Counted from the stretch's first letter, positions 35,301 through 43,880 are shown. The stretch: DNA of 64,000 bases from Sphingobium sp. AS12 (GCF_019097845.1 NZ_JAHRGM010000085.1:62001-126000), one strand, 5' to 3'. Translations and numbers: made by a program. Notes: generated by a model not told the origin, from the letters alone.

Positions 35301-36549
35301 TGCGGGGCTGGCTGACCAGCAACTGACCGGCGGGCTGGCGGTTGCGGCGGATTTCAGCGGGCGGCTCACCGACCCGCGCGTCAACGGCATCGTCCGCGCC
35401 AATGCGCTGACTTATGAGAATGAGACGTTCGGCACCCGCGTTACCCAGATGAAACTCGACGGCCGCTTCACCAACGACCGGCTGGAGATACGCGATTTTT
35501 CAGGCCGGGCGGGCGATGGCACGGTCAAGGCGTCCGGCTCCGTTGGGCTGGCCGCCGACAGCGGTTTCCCGATGAACATCGCGATCTCGCTGGACCGCGC
35601 CCGCCTCGCGCGCAGCGAAGCGATCACCAGTGTGGTCAGCGGGACGATGGCGATCACCAACAGCCCGGCCAATGGCGGCCTGATCAAGGGCGACCTGACC
35701 CTGCCCGAAACCCGTTACAAGGTCGCCTGGCAGGGTGGCACCGACATCCGCCAGTTGCAGGGCGTGCGGCGCAAGGGCGAGGGCGTCGATATTCTGGACC
35801 AGCGCATGGCCGCGCGGCAGGCGGCGGCGAAACCGGCCGACTGGAAACTCGATATCAGGCTGCGGGCCGACAATGAGATTTACGTGACCGGCATGGGGCT
35901 GGATTCGGAATGGAAAACCGCGATGCGGGTGACCGGCACCACCGCCAATCCGCGCGTGGTCGGCAGGCTGGAAGTGCTGCGCGGGCGGTACAGTTTTTCG
36001 GGCAAGCAGTTCGATCTGGAACAGGGCGTCATCACCTTTAACGGGCCAATGCTGAACCCGGTACTGGCGATCAAGGCGCAGACCCGGATCGACACGGTGA
36101 CGGCGGGCATACAGGTGAGCGGATCGGCGCAGCAGCCCGACATTGCGTTCATCTCCAACCCGACCCTGCCGCAGGATGAAATCCTGTCCCGCATATTGTT
36201 TGGGGATAATGTCGCCAATCTGTCGGCGATGCAGGCGGTGCAGCTGGCGGCGGCGCTCAATGGCCTGCGTGGCGGTAGTGGCGGGCTGAACCCGATGGGC
36301 AAGTTGCAGGGCGCGTCGGGGGTCGATCGCATCGGTATCGTCGGGGGCGACGAGGCGACCGGGCGCGGCACATCGCTCGCGGTCGGGCAGCATATCTCGA
36401 ACAATGTTTATGTCGAGGTGATCACCGACTCCAAGGGCTTCACTGCTACCCAGCTGGAGATCGCCTTGTCCAAGACGCTGAGCCTGTTGTCCAAGACGGG
36501 GACCAATGCCGGGTCGTCGGCGAACCTGCGCTATTCCAAGGATTATTGA
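32347..36549 (+). CDS. tamB: TamB, translocation/assembly module inner-membrane protein
   Basis: Very long periplasm-spanning partner of TamA, 1400 residues. A single membrane anchor lies at about 23-45 (KIAIGVVGLIAALVVLVAGL), followed by over a thousand residues of beta-rich AsmA/taco-type repeats, and the conserved C-terminal TamB (DUF490) domain at about 1050-1400, with GRYSFSGKQFDLEQGVI, LPQDEILSRILFG and the closing TSLAVGQHISNNVYVE. It probably makes a hydrophobic groove guiding proteins or lipids to the outer membrane. Its ATG overlaps the tamA stop by one base. Confidence 0.94.
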   Translation: MTQDDTPTETIVIREGRPLWQKIAIGVVGLIAALVVLVAGLLLGLNTQPGKRFLIQQIAALKLESGMAIEVGRIDGSIYSDMVIHDLVLRDPKGVFAVSPRVHVVWKPFRYVNNHISVSLLETPLVVLARSPQFNATPTDPNAPILPDLDIDVDRMTIGKFILAKPVIGQKREIAIDGVTHIADGRAILSADAIVDSGDRLQAKLDAVPAQNRLAMSGTLTAPRGGVIASMSGLTDGMTATLDGKGTWQAWDGRIIATSPKGQLANIAIAARNGAFTAKGPVRPGLVMAGTVDRLTAPQLDVDLFAGLNERRVNLKGTVRSPALTADAQGIIDLGTSRFSALRINAALLTPGAIMDKVKGRDVRAAIILDGPMATPFIDYDITAKYLAFDATGIENLKASGRAVIDADRIRIPVNATASRVTGLNAAAGGLMNNLRVKGDFAYAGGKLISDNLKIDSDRVNATAIILADLDNALYRGALKGRVNDYRIDGVGIVNLNTDVELVPGPKGGFGLSGRFGVRTARWDNASVRDFLGGNAVATGRIGMTPEGKFTLAGLKGAAPNFTIQSGSGSYDADGQIAFDATASSRQYGPLALTVRGTMERPQAVLRAARPNVGVQLSDVVAKLNGEAAGYRLEATGGSPYGPFFANVLIRTAKGPLTIDIAKARFAGVDMAGTVQQSAAGPFTGQLSMNGSGITGAVRLAAVGKAQGVDVNATASNAKLPGDAEVIIGRAIVNASMVLTDQPRIVADVQIANAAYGDYVVRTGRAKIDYQGGRGKAQLVADGSSGVPFSIAANAALRPNLYAVALQGKAGNIPFRLANPAIIRTEPAGYRLEPATLVLPQGKVDLAGRFGGSTAMQARFKDFDLAIINIAAPGLGIGGKATGTLDFAQTGNAFPTATTRLAIADFRRSSLTAVSDPVSMRMEGKLSSAGGDLRGLIRRGTSTLGRFVATLAPPGPGASWSEQLQAAPLGGGIRYAGPADVLFSFAGLADQQLTGGLAVAADFSGRLTDPRVNGIVRANALTYENETFGTRVTQMKLDGRFTNDRLEIRDFSGRAGDGTVKASGSVGLAADSGFPMNIAISLDRARLARSEAITSVVSGTMAITNSPANGGLIKGDLTLPETRYKVAWQGGTDIRQLQGVRRKGEGVDILDQRMAARQAAAKPADWKLDIRLRADNEIYVTGMGLDSEWKTAMRVTGTTANPRVVGRLEVLRGRYSFSGKQFDLEQGVITFNGPMLNPVLAIKAQTRIDTVTAGIQVSGSAQQPDIAFISNPTLPQDEILSRILFGDNVANLSAMQAVQLAAALNGLRGGSGGLNPMGKLQGASGVDRIGIVGGDEATGRGTSLAVGQHISNNVYVEVITDSKGFTATQLEIALSKTLSLLSKTGTNAGSSANLRYSKDY

Positions 36550-36573
36550 GAGGGCGGGCAGCCCCGCCCCCTC
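36548..36573 (+). terminator. GC-rich hairpin at the end of tamB
   Basis: GAG-A-GGGCGGG pairs with CCCGCCC-C-CTC with one internal mismatch and a four-base loop, followed by AAACTTTTCT. The T-run is poor. It lies between the converging tamB and transglutaminase genes. Confidence 0.5.
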
Positions 36574-36581
36574 AAACTTTT

Positions 36582-37367
36582 CTATTCGTCCACGCGGGAC
36601 ACCAAGATCGACTGGGCGTTCATCATGGCGTTGCCGAAGGCGGTCATGAAGGCGATGTCGGTGGCGTCGCGGCCTACGGCGATGCGGACCATGGTTTCGA
36701 CCGGGGCGAGGCCAGTCGAATCGACGATATGCCAAGCCCCGTCGAGCCACACTTCGACGACCGCGTGAAAGTCTGGCGGGTCGAGGCCAAGGGCATAGAC
36801 CGACACCAGACGGGCGGGGATGTCGCGCGAACGGATCAGTGCGGCGGTGAGATGGGCATAGTCGCGACAGACGCCCTGCTGCGCGACGAAGGTGTCGGCG
36901 GCAGTGGTCGCGCCGTCCGAGCTGCCCGGCACATAGATGAGGTTGTCGTGAACCCAGTCGCGCAGCGCCGAGACCAGTGCGCCGCCCTCCAGATCAGGGA
37001 AATGACCGCAGACGAAGCTGACGAAGCGGTCGGCCTCGCAATAGCGGCTGGGCCAGATGAAGGGCAGCACCTCTTCCGGCAGGCTGGGCAGCGGGCTTTT
37101 GTTGAGGTTGGCGAGATCGACCATGGGCCGGTCGACATCCACCGTGGCGCGGTAGGTGCTGAGCATCCGGCCAGTGCCGGTGCGGGTCCAGGTGCGCCGC
37201 CCGACGCCACTGCCGCCGACCTTGTTGGTCAGTGGCCCGGCATTGTTGATGATATGCGACTGGCTGACGATATGCTGATCGGGCAGCGCTGCGGCCTCCA
37301 CCGCCAGCAGCACATCGGTCGGTTCGGCGAAGTCATAATCCAGTATCGCCTCGATCGCGACGCGCAT
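36582..37367 (-). CDS. Transglutaminase-like protein
   Basis: Cytoplasmic protein (no signal peptide) of 261 residues with an N-terminal beta domain and a transglutaminase core. The catalytic triad is visible: Cys167 (QGVCRDYAHL), His201 (PDFHAVVEVWL) and Asp216 (HIVDSTGL). Such bacterial proteins are proteases, amidases or crosslinkers of unknown substrate. It is monocistronic and converges on tamB. Confidence 0.9.
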   Translation of the reverse strand: MRVAIEAILDYDFAEPTDVLLAVEAAALPDQHIVSQSHIINNAGPLTNKVGGSGVGRRTWTRTGTGRMLSTYRATVDVDRPMVDLANLNKSPLPSLPEEVLPFIWPSRYCEADRFVSFVCGHFPDLEGGALVSALRDWVHDNLIYVPGSSDGATTAADTFVAQQGVCRDYAHLTAALIRSRDIPARLVSVYALGLDPPDFHAVVEVWLDGAWHIVDSTGLAPVETMVRIAVGRDATDIAFMTAFGNAMMNAQSILVSRVDE

Positions 37368-37483
37368 CAGGGGAGCCTTTCAGATTGGGGAAGGAGACGC
37401 GGTAACGCGCGAATGGGGATTAAGTCGCAGAGCATTGCGATGCCGCAGGCAGAGCGCAAGCCGCCAATAGTTTCAACCCGCCC

Positions 37484-37552
37484 TCCGTTCGTTTCGAGCG
37501 AAGTCGAGAAACCGGTGCGGGACGTTTCTCGACTTCGCTCGAAACGAACGGA
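37484..37552. repeat. Extragenic 29-bp perfect inverted repeat (TCCGTTCGTTTCGAGCG family), copy 2
   Basis: Arms 37484-37512 and 37524-37552 are identical to those of the element at 21396-21464; the 11-base loop differs (CGGTGCGGGAC against CTGTGCGTGGC). Identical arms with different loops indicate recent spread or gene conversion. Confidence 0.9.
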
Positions 37553-37660
37553 TCGAGCTGAGATAATCACACTTAACTTCGCATATTTCCCGGTAAATCG
37601 GACATTTTCGTGCGCTGGTCCGATCTTATCGGAAAGTCTGCGTCGCAGGACCGGGACGGT

Positions 37661-37699
37661 AAAAGGCCCGCTGCGCAAGGGTTACGCGGCGGGCCTTTT
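37661..37699 (-). terminator. Terminator of recA
   Basis: AAAAGGCCCGCTGCG (37661-37675) pairs with CGCGGCGGGCCTTTT (37685-37699), with one weak pair and a nine-base loop. On the minus strand the stem ends in TTTT, 76 bases past the recA stop. Confidence 0.8.
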
Positions 37700-37774
37700 C
37701 AGTGCGTGAAGCGAGAGGCGGACGAGCCGCGTCAGAGGCTGTTCCGGCTGATCCGGCCGGAGCGCCATCCGCGC

Positions 37775-38848
37775 TTATTCGTCATCATCCTCCGCTTCGG
37801 GTCCGGCCATCAGCGCTTCGGCAACCTCTTCGGTCTTGCCTCGGATCGCCTTTTCCAGACGGTCCGCCATGTCAGGATGCGCTTTCAAAAATGTCTTGGC
37901 GTTTTCGCGACCCTGACCGATGCGGACCGAGTCGTAGGAGAACCAGGCACCCGATTTCTCGACGATCCCGGCCTTGACGCCAAGATCGAGAATTTCGCCG
38001 ATCTTGGAAATCCCCTCGCCATACATGATGTCGAATTCGACCTGCTTGAACGGCGGCGCGACCTTGTTCTTGACCACCTTCACGCGGGTCGCGTTGCCGA
38101 CGATATCCTCGCGATCCTTGATCTGGCCGGTACGGCGGATGTCGAGGCGGACCGAGGCGTAGAATTTGAGCGCATTGCCGCCGGTCGTGGTTTCAGGGTT
38201 ACCGTACATCACGCCAATCTTCATGCGCACCTGGTTGATGAAGATCACCATGCATTTGGAGCGCGAAATCGAGCCGGTCAGCTTGCGCAGCGCCTGGCTC
38301 ATGAGGCGCGCCTGCAGGCCGACATGGCTGTCGCCCATCTCGCCCTCAATTTCCGCGCGCGGCACCAGCGCAGCGACCGAATCGACCACCAGCACGTCGA
38401 TCGCGTTCGACCGCACCAGCGTATCGACGATTTCCAGCGCCTGTTCGCCCGTGTCGGGTTGCGACACGATCAGTTCGTCAATGTCGACGCCTAATTTCTT
38501 GGCATAGCCCGGATCGAGCGCATGTTCAGCGTCCACGAAGGCCGCGGTGCCGCCACCCTTTTGCGCTTCGGCGATGACGTGGAGCGCCAGCGTCGTCTTG
38601 CCGGAGCTTTCCGGGCCGTAAATCTCGATGATCCGCCCCTTGGGCAGGCCGCCAATGCCCAGCGCAATGTCGAGGCCCAGCGATCCGCTGGAGATAGCTT
38701 CAATCTCCAGCTTCTCCCGGCTGCCCAGCTTCATCGCAGAGCCTTTGCCAAATGCCCGGTCGATCTGGGCGAGCGCGGCGTCCAATGCTTTTTGTCTGTC
38801 CATAGTCCCGTTCTTCTTGGAATCGATGAGTGTGAGCATAGCGGACAT
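37775..38848 (-). CDS. recA: Recombinase RecA
   Basis: DNA strand-exchange protein and SOS co-protease, 357 residues. Walker A is GPESSGKTT, and the core phrases KGSAMKLG, YGNPETTTGGNALKFYASVR and an acidic tail (PEAEDDDE) are all present. The start is taken at the ATG at 38848, which has AGGGAA nine bases upstream; an ATG at 38839 and a TTG at 38866 are alternatives. An alphaproteobacterial SOS box lies about 80 bases upstream, so LexA control is expected. Confidence 0.97.
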   Translation of the reverse strand: MSAMLTLIDSKKNGTMDRQKALDAALAQIDRAFGKGSAMKLGSREKLEIEAISSGSLGLDIALGIGGLPKGRIIEIYGPESSGKTTLALHVIAEAQKGGGTAAFVDAEHALDPGYAKKLGVDIDELIVSQPDTGEQALEIVDTLVRSNAIDVLVVDSVAALVPRAEIEGEMGDSHVGLQARLMSQALRKLTGSISRSKCMVIFINQVRMKIGVMYGNPETTTGGNALKFYASVRLDIRRTGQIKDREDIVGNATRVKVVKNKVAPPFKQVEFDIMYGEGISKIGEILDLGVKAGIVEKSGAWFSYDSVRIGQGRENAKTFLKAHPDMADRLEKAIRGKTEEVAEALMAGPEAEDDDE

Positions 38849-38912
38849 CGGCCTATTCCCTGTCAAGCGGACTGCGCCGATTCTCTCGACGCCTGGCGAT
38901 GATGTATCCTGT

Positions 38913-38938
38913 TTGTTCTAGTAGAACAAGGGGGGAAC
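38913..38938 (-). promoter_or_regulatory. LexA (SOS) box of recA
   Basis: On the minus strand GTTC-CCCCCTT-GTTC (38924-38938) matches the alphaproteobacterial SOS box GTTC-N7-GTTC exactly. It overlaps a 13-base palindrome GTTCTACTAGAAC, giving three GTTC/GAAC half-sites in a row. Confidence 0.8.
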
Positions 38939-38947
38939 GGAAATTTC

Positions 38948-39304
38948 CTATTCGCCCAATATTTTTCCCAACGCGCGCTCGACCGCGCCGATGGTGAAGG
39001 GCTTGGCCAGCGTCGGCCGATCAGCATGATGGGACGGCAGATCGTCCGCCATGCCGCCGGTCGCAAAGACGAAAGGCACACCCTTCTGCACCAATATGTC
39101 CGCGACGGGCCAGCTTTTCTCCCCCTGCAAATTGCAGTCGAGCAGGGCCGCGTCAAAGCCGCCTTCGCGCGCATGGGCGCAGGCTTCGTCGACCGAGGCA
39201 GCAACCGCGTGCAAGCGGTAACCCAGCGCGTCGAGATAATCCTCCAGCATCATGCCGATCATCGCTTCATCTTCGACGATCAAAATGCTCTTAGCCGCCG
39301 ACAT
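38948..39304 (-). CDS. Single-domain response regulator
   Basis: A 118-residue receiver with no output domain. Residues: Glu11/Asp12 (VEDEAM), phospho-acceptor Asp56 (LLDCNLQGE), Thr82 (FATGG) and Lys101 (LAKPF). The stretch PVADILVQKGVPFVFATG is strikingly like PVADVLVERGIPFLFATG in the receiver of the phytochrome kinase at 16362-18923, and this subfamily is usually fused or paired with HWE kinases. It lies between cckA and recA on the same strand. Its partner kinase is unknown; a phosphate-shuttle or sink role is possible. Confidence 0.9.
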   Translation of the reverse strand: MSAAKSILIVEDEAMIGMMLEDYLDALGYRLHAVAASVDEACAHAREGGFDAALLDCNLQGEKSWPVADILVQKGVPFVFATGGMADDLPSHHADRPTLAKPFTIGAVERALGKILGE

Positions 39305-39400
39305 GCCTTCGCAATCCCCTGTTGATACGCCTTTGCGCTAACCCATCGTTACGGGAATAGACAGGATAATCACCTTGATCGAGCGCAAGTTATTTGGGGG

Positions 39401-41830
39401 TCATTCCGCCACTGGCCGCATCGCCATCGCGTCACGCGCCGCTTCGGCCAGCTGGTTGACCGAGAAGGGCTTGGGCAGGAAGGCGACGTTGGCGATGTCT
39501 ATCGACTTGCGCAACTGCTCCTCGGCATAGCCGGACATGAACAGGACCGGCAGATCGGGGAAAGCACGGCGCGCCTGCGCCACCATGGCGGGACCGTCCA
39601 TATTGGGCATCACAACGTCAGAGATCAGCAGGTCGATCGCGACGTTCCCGGCCAGCACCTCCAGCCCCTGTTCGCCGTCGCTGGCGGTCAGCACGGTATA
39701 GCCCTGCCGCACCAGCGCGCGTTCGGCGACGGCGCGGACCATATCCTCATCCTCCACCAGCAGGACCGTGCCGGTGCCCCATGTCTCGCTGCGCTTGACC
39801 GGCGGCTTGACCGGGGCGACATCCTTCGCATCGGACCCGGCATAGACCGGCAGGTAGATGACGAAGCTTGCGCCGCGTCCCGTTTCGGATTCGGCAAAGA
39901 TGTAGCCGCCCGATTGCTTGACGATGCCATAGACGGTGGAGAGGCCAAGGCCCGTCCCCTTGCCCAGTTCCTTGGTGGTGAAGAAAGGCTCGAAAATCTT
40001 GGCCAATATGTCGGGCGGGATGCCAAGCCCGGTGTCGGACACGCGCAGCGCGGTATAATCGCCCACCGGCAATATCTGCTGGCGCATCTCGCGCACCTTG
40101 ATCGCGGGGACGCCATAGGTCTGGATATTGAGCGTGCCGCCTTCGGGCATGGCGTCGCGGGCATTGACCGCCAGATTGACGATCACCTGCTCCAGCTGGC
40201 CGGGGTCCGCGCGCACCGCGCCCAGATTGCGGCCATGGCTGACGTCCAGCTTCACATTTTCGCCGAGCAGGCGCTTCAGGAGGTTGGAGACGTCCGCGAC
40301 GATGTCGGGCAGTTGGAGGATTTGCGGCCGCAATGTCTGCTGGCGCGAGAAGGCGAGCAATTGGCGGGTCAGCCCTGCGGCGCGATTGCTGTTCGACTTG
40401 ATCTGCTGGATGTCGTCATAATCGCTGTCGCCGGGGGTATGGCGCATCAGCATCAGGTCGCAATGGCCGATGATCGCGGTCAGGATATTGTTGAAGTCAT
40501 GCGCGACGCCGCCCGCCAGCTGGCCGATCGCCTGCATCTTGGTCGCCTGCGCGACCTGCCGCTTGAGCTTGGATTCCTCGCTATTATCCTTGAGGGAGAG
40601 CAGCACCGCCGCCTCGCCAAGACCGCGTACACCCGCCAGGCTGAGCGCGATCGGCTCGTCGGGCTGGTCGCGCATCCTGACCGCAATGTCGCCCGACATT
40701 TGCGGCCCGACGGCAAAGCGCCGCACCGCGTCGGCCACCGCCGCCTGATCCTCCCGCACGACGAGATCGCCGGGATAGCTGGGCTTGTCGCCCGGTTTCA
40801 GGCCCGCCACCCGCGCAAAGGCATTGTTGACGAACAATACCCGCCCGTCGCGGTCTGCCATCGCGAGGCCAAAGGGCAGCAGCGAGAGCAGCGTTTCGAT
40901 ATAGGAGAGCGCCGACGTACCGCCGCCGCCAGCCGGTTCATCGATCAGCAGCAGCAGCATCGGGCCGTCCTGCGCGCTGGCCTGCGCCGACACGCCATTG
41001 CCCTGGCTGGCGCGCTTCAACGGCACCTGCAACAGGCGTAGCGGCAGGCCGCCCTGCTCCTCGCGCGCCAGGAACAGCCGTCCCTTGTCATCCACCCGCA
41101 TATGGCTGGCGAAATCCCGGCCAGTGATATTGGCGTCGATCCGCCCGGCTGCGCGCAGCAGGAAGGCGCCATTGGCGGCACGGATTCGGCCCTCGCCGCC
41201 GATCATCACCGCCATCACGCCCGCCTCGCCCATCTGGCGGCCCGCTTCGCCAGTCAGGAAGCGATTGACGTCGTCGAGCGCGCTGGGCTGGCGCACCGGG
41301 GTGAAGCGCCAGAGCAGATAATCCTCCGCCCGGCCGGTACGCACCACTTCGACGTCCAGCCGGAGCGCGCCCTGCACGAGCCCCCCCACCTTCGCCTCGC
41401 CATCGCGCCAGGCGGCGCGGGCGGCGACGGAGAGGCTTTCGGTGAGCGCTGCATCTCCAGTGATGCCGGGCGGGGTGGGATAGCCGGGGAACCATTCGCC
41501 AAACAGGTCGCTGGCGCAGACCAGACGCCCGGCGCGATCGGTCACCGCGATCGCCATGCTGGAGGCGTCGGCGGCGGCGCGGGCGACGGTCCAGTCGGGA
41601 ATCGCTTCCTTGTCAGAGAGTTGCGGCGGATAGAGGTGGCGATACCAGGCCATGAGTGCCGCGATGGTCAATATGGTCGCGGCAAATCCGCCAGCGAGCA
41701 ACCCGTTGCCAGCCGCATAAAAAACCAGCCCGGCCGACAGAGCCGCCGCCAGCAGCAGGAGCGGCAGGACCAGCCCCGATCGCGACTGGGTCAGCCACGC
41801 ATCCCCATTGCTGTTTATCCGCGCGGCCAT
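39401..41830 (-). CDS. cckA: Cell-cycle hybrid histidine kinase CckA
   Basis: Top of the CckA-ChpT-CtrA/CpdR phosphorelay. The 809 residues include two membrane helices at about 19-40 and 44-62, PAS-like sensor segments (about 85-180, 195-290, 310-410), the DHp helix with His444 (AGGVAHDFNNILTAIIGH), a HATPase domain (VNLAVNARDAMPEGG, GTGLGLSTVYGIVKQSGG) and a C-terminal receiver with Asp738 (ISDVVMPNMDG). The order and sequence are those of alphaproteobacterial CckA. It follows smpB and a DUF2062 gene, probably co-transcribed. CpdR is encoded at 60287. Confidence 0.95.
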   Translation of the reverse strand: MAARINSNGDAWLTQSRSGLVLPLLLLAAALSAGLVFYAAGNGLLAGGFAATILTIAALMAWYRHLYPPQLSDKEAIPDWTVARAAADASSMAIAVTDRAGRLVCASDLFGEWFPGYPTPPGITGDAALTESLSVAARAAWRDGEAKVGGLVQGALRLDVEVVRTGRAEDYLLWRFTPVRQPSALDDVNRFLTGEAGRQMGEAGVMAVMIGGEGRIRAANGAFLLRAAGRIDANITGRDFASHMRVDDKGRLFLAREEQGGLPLRLLQVPLKRASQGNGVSAQASAQDGPMLLLLIDEPAGGGGTSALSYIETLLSLLPFGLAMADRDGRVLFVNNAFARVAGLKPGDKPSYPGDLVVREDQAAVADAVRRFAVGPQMSGDIAVRMRDQPDEPIALSLAGVRGLGEAAVLLSLKDNSEESKLKRQVAQATKMQAIGQLAGGVAHDFNNILTAIIGHCDLMLMRHTPGDSDYDDIQQIKSNSNRAAGLTRQLLAFSRQQTLRPQILQLPDIVADVSNLLKRLLGENVKLDVSHGRNLGAVRADPGQLEQVIVNLAVNARDAMPEGGTLNIQTYGVPAIKVREMRQQILPVGDYTALRVSDTGLGIPPDILAKIFEPFFTTKELGKGTGLGLSTVYGIVKQSGGYIFAESETGRGASFVIYLPVYAGSDAKDVAPVKPPVKRSETWGTGTVLLVEDEDMVRAVAERALVRQGYTVLTASDGEQGLEVLAGNVAIDLLISDVVMPNMDGPAMVAQARRAFPDLPVLFMSGYAEEQLRKSIDIANVAFLPKPFSVNQLAEAARDAMAMRPVAE

Positions 41831-41875
41831 GGACGGCCCTTCCCCTGCATCGACACTGAATAGACCTCCCCTGCC

Positions 41876-42472
41876 TTAAAGGACAGAAGCGGCTTTCTCC
41901 AATGCGCTGCTTTCATGGACCTTGCCAATCCTCAATTTGCGCGCCTGCCATTTGCGGCCCATGCGGTGACGCCAGAACCAGTCGGCGATGACATAGCCGA
42001 TGATCGCCGCCCCGACAGAGATAATGGAGAGGCCAAGCAGCATGGCGGGCGCCGCTTCGGACACCAGCCAGGCGGTCCATTGGCCGATCGTTGCATGATG
42101 ATCGACCAAAGTCATGAAGCCCGATGCGTCAGCGCTGCGGCCCAGCATCCAATTGCCGATATAGACCGACAGCCACAGGATCAGCGGGGTGGTGGCCGGG
42201 TTGGACAGGAAGGTCATGGCAGCCGCGACCGGGATATTGGCGCGGAACGGCAGCGCCAGCAGCGCGGCTCCCGCAATCTGGATGCCGGGGATCAGCAGGA
42301 AGATGCCGACCAGCAGCCCCAGCGCCACGCCGCGCGGCACGGAGCGACGGGTGAAACGCCACAGCGACGGCTCCAGCACGCGGTGGGCGACGGGGGCGAG
42401 GAAGCGGTTATGCTCCAGGCTTTCGCGCGTCGGCGCATTGGCGTGCCACCAGCGGCTGAGGCGGTTGTCCAT
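41876..42472 (-). CDS. DUF2062 membrane protein
   Basis: A 198-residue protein with the DUF2062 signature: a basic N-terminal part (WRFTRRSVPRGVALGLLVGI), then hydrophobic helices at about 48-70, 82-104 and 136-160, and a basic C-terminus. Its function is unknown. Its ATG overlaps the smpB stop by one base, so it is translated from the same message; cckA follows 45 bases later. This conserved neighbourhood suggests a housekeeping envelope role. Confidence 0.85.
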   Translation of the reverse strand: MDNRLSRWWHANAPTRESLEHNRFLAPVAHRVLEPSLWRFTRRSVPRGVALGLLVGIFLLIPGIQIAGAALLALPFRANIPVAAAMTFLSNPATTPLILWLSVYIGNWMLGRSADASGFMTLVDHHATIGQWTAWLVSEAAPAMLLGLSIISVGAAIIGYVIADWFWRHRMGRKWQARKLRIGKVHESSALEKAASVL

Positions 42473-42954
42473 CAGCCCTTGTCCCGCATGATACGCTGCT
42501 GGTCGCGCTTCCAGTCGCGATCCTTGATCGTCTCGCGCTTGTCGTGATTCTGCTTGCCCTTGGCCAGCGCCAGCTCGATCTTGGCGCGGCCCTGGCTGTT
42601 GAAATAGACCATGAGCGGCACCAGCGTCATGCCTTGGCGCGACACGGCGCTGTGCATCTTGTGGATCTCGCGCTCATGCAGCAACAGCTTGCGGGGGCGT
42701 TTGGGTTCGTGATTTTCGCGGTTGCCATGGCTATATTCGGGGATGTTGCTGTTCACCAGAAACACCTGATTGCCCTTCACCTCGGCATAGCTTTCCGCGA
42801 TGGAGCCTTCGCCGCCGCGCAGCGCCTTCACCTCCGTCCCCTGCAGGGCGATGCCTGCCTCGAACACATCTTCGATAAAATAGTCAAAGCGCGCGCGCCT
42901 GTTTTCGGCGACGATCTTTTTCTTGTCGAAGGTAACGGGACGGGGGCGGGCCAT
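42472..42954 (-). CDS. smpB: SsrA-binding protein SmpB
   Basis: Binds tmRNA and delivers it to stalled ribosomes. The 160-residue protein shows the canonical order: AENRRARFDYFIEDVFEAGI, then LQGTEVKALRGGEGSIAESY, and a basic tail (NHDKRETIKDRDWKRDQQRI) that enters the mRNA channel. It follows dapA on the same strand and overlaps the DUF2062 gene by one base. Confidence 0.96.
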   Translation of the reverse strand: MARPRPVTFDKKKIVAENRRARFDYFIEDVFEAGIALQGTEVKALRGGEGSIAESYAEVKGNQVFLVNSNIPEYSHGNRENHEPKRPRKLLLHEREIHKMHSAVSRQGMTLVPLMVYFNSQGRAKIELALAKGKQNHDKRETIKDRDWKRDQQRIMRDKG

Positions 42955-42998
42955 GGTTCCTGAATTAACTCACTTCACAATATAGGAACGGCGGACCG

Positions 42999-43880
42999 TT
43001 AAACGAGGCCCGCAATTTCCAGCGCGCGATCGACCGCGGCCCGGCTGGATTCCGACGGCCAGGTGATCGGCAGGCGGACGTCGCCGGGCATGTCGGGCCG
43101 CACGCGCGTGAGCGCATATTTAACCGGGCCGGGTGAAGAATCGCTGAACAGGGCATCATGCAAGGGATAGAGACGATCCTGCAACGCCAAGGCACCATCC
43201 CAATCGTGGCGCGCGCAGGCCGCCTGAAAATCGGCGACCAGACGCGGCGCGACATTGGCGGTGACGGAGATGCACCCCTTGCCGCCCATGGCGTTGAATC
43301 CCAGCGCGGTTTCGTCATTCCCCGACAGCTGGCAGAAATCCGGGCGGCAGGCGAGACGCTGTGCGGTAACGCGCCCCAGATTCCCGGTGGCGTCCTTGAT
43401 CCCGACGATGGTCTGATATTCTTCGGACAGGCGGTGGATCACCGGCACGCCAATGTCGGTGATGGTGCGGCTGGGGACATTATACAGCACGATGGGCAGG
43501 GAGCAGCGTTCGGCGAGGTAGGCGAAATGCTGATAGACGCCGTCCTGATTGGGCTTGTTATAATAAGGCGCAACCACCAGCGCGGCGTCCGCCCCCGCCC
43601 CTTGCGCCGCATACATATGTTCGAGCGCGATTCGCGTGTCGTTGGAGCCGCAGCCCGCGATCACCGGCACGCGCCCGGCGGCCTGATCGACGCAGATGGC
43701 GATGACGCGATTATGCTCCTCGACCGTCATGGTCGCGCTTTCGCCGGTGGTGCCGCAGGGGACGAGCGCGCTCGATCCTTCGGCAATTTGCCAGTCGACC
43801 AGCGCGCGAAACGCCGCCTCATCCACCGATCCGTCGCGAAACGGGGTCACCAGAGCCGGAATCGAGCCGGAAAACATCAT
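42999..43880 (-). CDS. dapA: 4-hydroxy-tetrahydrodipicolinate synthase
   Basis: First committed step to lysine and meso-diaminopimelate, condensing pyruvate with aspartate semialdehyde. The 293-residue TIM barrel has the Schiff-base Lys162 (IVGIKDATGN), Tyr133 (LYNVPSRT) and the PCGTTGESATM motif. AAGGAG precedes two adjacent ATG codons (43880 and 43877). It heads the dapA-smpB-DUF2062-cckA gene string and diverges from a lytic transglycosylase gene, so cell-wall precursor synthesis and wall turnover share a promoter region. Confidence 0.95.
   Translation of the reverse strand: MMFSGSIPALVTPFRDGSVDEAAFRALVDWQIAEGSSALVPCGTTGESATMTVEEHNRVIAICVDQAAGRVPVIAGCGSNDTRIALEHMYAAQGAGADAALVVAPYYNKPNQDGVYQHFAYLAERCSLPIVLYNVPSRTITDIGVPVIHRLSEEYQTIVGIKDATGNLGRVTAQRLACRPDFCQLSGNDETALGFNAMGGKGCISVTANVAPRLVADFQAACARHDWDGALALQDRLYPLHDALFSDSSPGPVKYALTRVRPDMPGDVRLPITWPSESSRAAVDRALEIAGLV

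Larger units (their letters stand above)
37368..37774. other. 407-base intergenic stretch between the transglutaminase gene and recA
   Basis: Contains the second copy of the 29-base inverted repeat (37484-37552) and the recA terminator (37661-37699). The part from 37553 to 37640 is AT-richer (ACTTAACTTCGCATATTTCC) but shows no gene or RNA fold that I recognise. The transglutaminase promoter should lie at its left end. Confidence 0.6.
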
